Assembly: GCA_003263775.1 (NCBI GenBank)
Contig: JYJJ01000064.1
Coordinates: 1 to 64,000 of the forward strand
Source: Vibrio maritimus
Lineage (GTDB): Bacteria > Pseudomonadota > Gammaproteobacteria > Enterobacterales > Vibrionaceae
Direction of reading: 5' to 3'
DNA: 64,000 bases
The translations under genes were made by a program, and so were the position numbers. The notes under the pieces are model-generated. The model saw only the letters and a list, made by a program, of their open reading frames with translations, did no database searches and had not been told where the DNA came from. Numbering within the stretch: the stretch's first letter is position 1; each line of letters begins with the position of its first letter. This document shows positions 59,848 through 64,000 of the stretch, piece after piece.

Positions 59848-61849
59848 TTAGCTTAGTGGCTTAGCTTTATTAATGCGTTTAATCCAGGTTCTAGAAGGAT
59901 GAAGTTCATTGAGCACATCGACTGGTAGTGGCAGTGGGTCGCCACAAATCTCGGATGCTAGTAGTTCGGCTAACAGTGGCGCTGAGCTAAGTCCACGTGA
60001 GCCAAGACCTAACATGCAGTAAAGTTCTGGGTGCTGCGCTAATTGATGGAGCTGACTGCCTTGCTCATCGTAAGCATTGCTGAGCGCTTCAAAATTGGCC
60101 ACTTGGCCGACAAACGGCAAATGATCTCGGCTGACAGTACGGATACCTTGGCGAGATTGATTGTCGCTTGTGTCGACTTCATTCACCCAGCCTACATTAG
60201 GTATGCACGCCTTTAGTTTGTCACCATTTTCTTGCTGAGCTATTGAATCAAAGTCGGTATCGATGTGCTTGCGATCGTAACTGGCGCCAATACAGTGCGT
60301 CATGGTGTTGGGGTTGTGAGGTGTCATATAACCGTCATAACACAACACGACTTAATCGCTTCGAGTGTTTGCGTGGTTGGAATGTGGCTAACTTGCCCTT
60401 TTACTGCGGTCAGATGCAACGCTTTGGTTTGAGCAAGATGGCTAAACTCGTGACCATTGGCAACAATGACGGCATCAAAATTTGAACCCTCTGGTAGGTT
60501 AGAACCATTGAGTTGCCATTGACCGTTCTCGACTTGCTCAATCGAGTCTATTTCAGCATTAAAATGCGCGCTAAGCTTACCGTTGTTTGCGTAGTAGCGG
60601 ATAAGGCCTTGAGTCAATTCTGCCGGGCAAAGCCATCCACCCAGCGGGTAATGAACGCTAGCGTGCGGCGAGGCTACGCCAATCGCTTGGCTGGTTTGTT
60701 CTGCATCGAGCTGATGAATGAGCTCATTTGGGAAATTGCCTTCGAGCATACGTTTAAGCTTTTGCTCTGACTTCTCATCCCACATGAGTTGCGTAACGCC
60801 GCACCAATCATGGTCAAAATCAAACTGGTTTGCCGCTTGTTCGACGAATTGTCTCGCATATAAAAATGCAGGAGCAAAGACGCGTGATACGCCACGATGT
60901 TCGCCATTGAGGAGTGGATAGACAGCACCCTGTCGATTTCCAGACGCACCTTCTGCTGGTTGAGAATCTTTGCAAAATAGGGTGGTCTGAATGCCGCGTT
61001 TCTCGAGTGCAGCGATTAAGGTTGCGCTGGCAACACCTCCACCAATGATGGTGACGTGTTGCGGGCGTGGCTTCGCATTGCGATAGTAAAGAGGCTCAAA
61101 GTTGCTATAAGGCTGCTTTTGCGCGATATGGCCAACAATCATGTCACGTTTGGTACCAAAGCCTTTGGCTTTTTTCATTTCAAAGCCGGCTTCAATCAGA
61201 CCGCGTCGGACAAATCCGGCAGCGGTGAATGTGGCGCAGGTGCAATCTTGTTTGGCAAGTTTCACCATGCCATTGAAGAGCTCTTGATTCCACATCTCCG
61301 GGTTTTGCTCGGCGCAAAACCATCAAGGAACCAACAATCGACAACGCCCTGTGATGGAGTCGGAACACTTGGTAGGCAGTCTTTAATATCACCAAACCAG
61401 AGATCGAGGGTGATGGCACCATCAGCAAGGACAATGCGGTGGCACTCTGGCACGGCGATAGGGTAGTGGGCTTGTAGCTGTTTGGCATAGGCTGCTAGCT
61501 CCGGCCATGACTCATGAGCTTTGACTAGGTCTTGCTGAGATAATGGGTATTTTTCAAAGCTGATAAAGTGTAGCTCTTGCAATGCAGCGTTTGGGTTTTG
61601 TTGTCTGAATTGCTCGAACCACTGCCAGACTGCGAGAAAGTTCAATCCGGTGCCAAATCCGGTTTCAGCAATGACAAAACGCGGCTGTTCGAAATCGTGC
61701 CAACGCTCTGGAAGTCGGTTTTGCTTCAAGAATACGTAACGAGTTTCTTCTAAACCATTGACATTGGAGAAGTAAACATCGTCAAATTGGTCGGATACCG
61801 GGGTGCCCGACTCGTTCCAGTCGAGTTGCGCATGAGTGATGGAAGTCAT
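59848..61849 (-). CDS. mnmC: MnmC, bifunctional tRNA-modifying enzyme (two frameshifts)
   Basis: Completes the mnm5 side chain of wobble U34. The N-terminal methyltransferase (about 1-240) holds ETGFGTGLNF and the DGFAPSKNPEMW motif. The C-terminal FAD oxidase (about 260-665) begins with IIGGGVASATL. Frame breaks near 61306 and 60346 each need one base; the restored protein is 667 residues, close to the E. coli enzyme. In the raw sequence it appears as three pieces. It is divergent from fabB. Confidence 0.92.
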
Positions 61850-62023
61850 AATTTTGACACTTATCTCGTGTTATACCCTAGGTAGAAAGTTATCACAACT
61901 ACATTTAGTGGGGCATCGATAGCATTTATTGATGCGAATTGTACGAATTTATGGGAAAGCTGACCACTTTTATCCTGTATCTTCGTTATCATTTAGCCGT
62001 TTTTGAATTTATAGGAATGTCAC

Positions 62024-63235
62024 ATGAAACGAGTCGTAATTACCGGTATGGGTATTGTTTCGAGCATCGGTAACAACGTGGAAGAAGTTTTAGCGTCTCT
62101 TAAAGCAGGCCGTTCTGGTATTAACGCCTCTGAGCAATTCAAAGAGATGGGCCTTCGTTCTCAAGTTTGGGGTGATTTGAAAATTAACCCAGCTGAGCAT
62201 ATCGACCGTAAAAAAATGCGCTTCATGGGCGACGCAGCGGCGTACGCATATCTTTCAATGGAGCAAGCGATCGAAGACGCAGGTCTGACAGACGATCAAG
62301 TTTCAAATGACCGCACAGGTATCGTTGCGGGTTCTGGTGGTGCGTCTGCACTTAACCAAACACTTGCAGTGGATACACTACGCGCAAAAGGCGTGAAGCG
62401 TGTTGGTCCTTACATGGTACCTCGTACTATGTCATCAACTGTGTCAGCGTGTCTGGCAACACCATTTAAAATCCGTGGTGTGAACTACACAATGAGCTCA
62501 GCGTGTGCAACGTCTGCTCACTGTATCGGTCACGCGATGGAGCTTATCCAACTTGGTAAGCAAGACATCGTATTTGCTGGTGGTGGTGAAGAGCTAGATT
62601 GGTCTCAAACTATGATGTTTGATGCAATGGGCGCACTATCAACTAAATACAACGAAACCCCAGACAAAGCATCACGTACTTACGATGCAAACCGTGACGG
62701 TTTTGTTATCTCTGGTGGCGGCGGTATGGTTGTTGTTGAAGAACTTGAGCACGCTCTTGCACGTGGCGCGAAAATCTACGGTGAGGTTGTCGGTTACGGT
62801 GCAACATCGGACGGCTACGACATGGTGGCACCATCTGGTGAAGGCGCAGTGCGTTGTATGAAGATGGCAATGCAAGACGTTGAAGTGATTGATTACGTGA
62901 ACACTCACGGTACATCAACGCCTGTAGGTGATGTTAAAGAGCTTGGCGCTATCCAAGAAGTCTTTGGCGGCAATAGCCCTGCTATCTCAGCGACGAAAGC
63001 AATGACAGGTCACGCACTAGGCGCGGCAGGTGTACACGAAGCGATTTACTCAGCGCTAATGCTACACCACGGTTTTATTGCACCAAGCATCAACGTTGAT
63101 GAGCTGGATGAAGCGGCACAAGGCCTAGACATCGTTACTGAAACTCGTGAACAAGAGCTAAACACTGTGATGTCTAACAGCTTTGGTTTCGGTGGCACGA
63201 ACGCAACACTAGTACTGAAGAAGTACCAAGGTTAA
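62024..63235 (+). CDS. fabB: beta-ketoacyl-ACP synthase I
   Basis: A 403-residue condensing enzyme. The catalytic Cys is in SSACATSAHC (near 164), and the two His are in NTHGTSTPVGD and KAMTGHALGA. It extends acyl chains and is required for unsaturated fatty acids. The frame is intact. Strong ribosome site not obvious, but the ATG at 62024 matches the family. Its 3' region contains several hairpins described separately. Confidence 0.95.
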   Translation: MKRVVITGMGIVSSIGNNVEEVLASLKAGRSGINASEQFKEMGLRSQVWGDLKINPAEHIDRKKMRFMGDAAAYAYLSMEQAIEDAGLTDDQVSNDRTGIVAGSGGASALNQTLAVDTLRAKGVKRVGPYMVPRTMSSTVSACLATPFKIRGVNYTMSSACATSAHCIGHAMELIQLGKQDIVFAGGGEELDWSQTMMFDAMGALSTKYNETPDKASRTYDANRDGFVISGGGGMVVVEELEHALARGAKIYGEVVGYGATSDGYDMVAPSGEGAVRCMKMAMQDVEVIDYVNTHGTSTPVGDVKELGAIQEVFGGNSPAISATKAMTGHALGAAGVHEAIYSALMLHHGFIAPSINVDELDEAAQGLDIVTETREQELNTVMSNSFGFGGTNATLVLKKYQG

Positions 63236-63268
63236 CCCTGGCTAATCAGTTCTATGATTTCCAGAGCT

Positions 63269-63369
63269 GACTGGTGAAAACCAGTCGCAGACGCAAGTTT
63301 TAATCCCTGGAGAGCGGGTTAAAATCCTTTTGTTCTGGATCTTGCCCAGCCAAATGGCTGGGCATTTTT
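63269..63369 (+). ncRNA. farS: structured fabB 3' UTR, candidate FarS sRNA
   Basis: Three hairpins follow the fabB stop: GACTGGT-GAAA-ACCAGTC (63269-63286), a longer one around 63297-63323 (TTTTAATCCC with GGGTTAAAA) and the terminator GCCCAGCC-AAAT-GGCTGGGC (63344-63363) with a T-run. In V. cholerae the sRNA FarS is cut from the fabB 3' UTR and controls fatty-acid degradation genes. Position and the Hfq-sRNA-like terminator fit, but I cannot align the sequence, so the exact 5' end and identity are inferred. Confidence 0.55.
63344..63369 (+). terminator. fabB terminator
   Basis: An 8-bp GC-rich stem (GCCCAGCC at 63344-63351, complement at 63356-63363) with a 4-nt loop and a T-run. Confidence 0.9.
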
Positions 63370-63478
63370 GTACCTGAATTTTGCCAAGCACCATCTTTCT
63401 GTCTCACTTACTCGACACATGCTGCTATATCTTGCACAATTCAGCCTATTGTAAGGACAACCCCCTTTGGAACTTCCC

Positions 63479-64000
63479 ATGAAGATTATTGTTGATGAGG
63501 CAATGCCTTATGCCGTTGAGCTGTTTAGCCAACTCGGTGAAGTGATCGCCAAACCTGGCCGCGAGTTAACGGCTGACGATCTTGTTGATGTTGATGCACT
63601 CATGATTCGCTCAATCACTAAGGTCAATGAAGCGCTTTTAGAAAAGGCCAACAAACTTAAATTCGTTGGCACCGCCACCGCAGGAATGGATCATGTCGAC
63701 CAAGCGCTTCTAAAGCAGCGCGGTATCTTCTTTACGGCAGCACCAGGTTGCAACAAAGTGGGTGTGGCCGAGTACGTTATCAGTAGCCTGATGGTGATTG
63801 CTCAGCAGCAAGGTTTCTCTATCTTCGACAAAACAGTGGGTATCATTGGTTGTGGTCAGGTAGGAAGCTACCTGCAAAAATGCTTACAAGGCATTGGCAT
63901 CAAGGTTCTACTTAATGACCCATTCAAAGAGCAGCAAGGTGACCAAAGAGTCTTTACTGAGCTTGATACTCTGTTAGAGCAGGCAGATGTCGTCACCATG
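63479..64000 (+). CDS. pdxB: erythronate-4-phosphate dehydrogenase, 5' part
   Basis: The first 174 residues of PdxB, cut by the window edge. MKIIVDEAMPYAVELF opens the substrate domain, GTATAGMDHVD is the active-site neighbourhood, and GIIGCGQVG is the NAD-binding loop. It makes part of pyridoxal phosphate. Placement after fabB is as in other Vibrio. A T-run and AAGG precede the ATG. Confidence 0.93.
   Translation, partial: MKIIVDEAMPYAVELFSQLGEVIAKPGRELTADDLVDVDALMIRSITKVNEALLEKANKLKFVGTATAGMDHVDQALLKQRGIFFTAAPGCNKVGVAEYVISSLMVIAQQQGFSIFDKTVGIIGCGQVGSYLQKCLQGIGIKVLLNDPFKEQQGDQRVFTELDTLLEQADVVTM

Overview
The window looks like a Vibrio chromosome, probably the large one. The evidence is the mnmC-fabB-pdxB neighbourhood with a structured fabB 3' UTR (the locus of the Vibrio sRNA FarS), Zur-type boxes, several GGDEF/EAL and chemotaxis genes, NorM, and TRAP transport. 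The species cannot be named from sequence alone. No rRNA, tRNA, CRISPR array, insertion sequence or prophage was seen.

One technical point dominates the reading. About 25 apparent frameshifts fall in 17 genes. In every case a single added base restores a family-length protein, and several sites sit in homopolymer runs. I read these as single-base deletions in the consensus, not gene decay, and give each gene its full restored span.

Layout. (1) 0-2.8 kb: an AraC regulator diverges from a YiaW/HlyD-type membrane pair across a long inverted repeat. (2) 2.8-11.9 kb: a sugar locus with an AraC-GH39 fusion, a GPH symporter, a GH3 enzyme with an Asp-His dyad, beta-phosphoglucomutase, an OprD-like porin and an exported SurE; it fits phosphorolytic use of a beta-glycoside. 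(3) 12-16 kb: a small secreted protein, a RoxA-like di-haem protein and a DUF3626 protein. (4) 16-24.1 kb: a chemosensory operon whose CheA has an internal receiver domain, whose CheB receiver lacks the acceptor Asp, and which has no separate CheY. (5) 24.2-29.1 kb: a peptide/metallophore-type ABC importer with two permeases fused in one chain, behind a Zur-like box. (6) 29.2-34.4 kb: a MATE pump, a lipoprotein, a second exported SurE, and a membrane-anchored winged-helix candidate paired with a periplasmic binding-like protein; a 16-bp perfect palindrome occurs twice here. (7) 34.5-40.2 kb: a zinc-limitation island with zur, a dihydroorotase paralogue with an altered metal motif, gamma-carbonic anhydrase, a His-rich COG0523 GTPase, an aspartoacylase and an exported TIM-barrel-like protein, with two more Zur boxes.

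(8) 40.2-48.2 kb: two DEAD-box helicases, a PAS-GGDEF-EAL protein, an L,D-transpeptidase-like protein and NorM. (9) 48.2-55.0 kb: a TRAP transporter, OsmC-like and GYD proteins, facing a dipeptide-epimerase-like enzyme, a DUF1611 protein and a LysR regulator; this matches the DgcA/DgcN/DgcR D-glutamate pathway. (10) 55.1-64 kb: dgkA, a DUF4056 protein, a periplasmic binding protein coupled to a GGDEF enzyme, mnmC, fabB and the start of pdxB.
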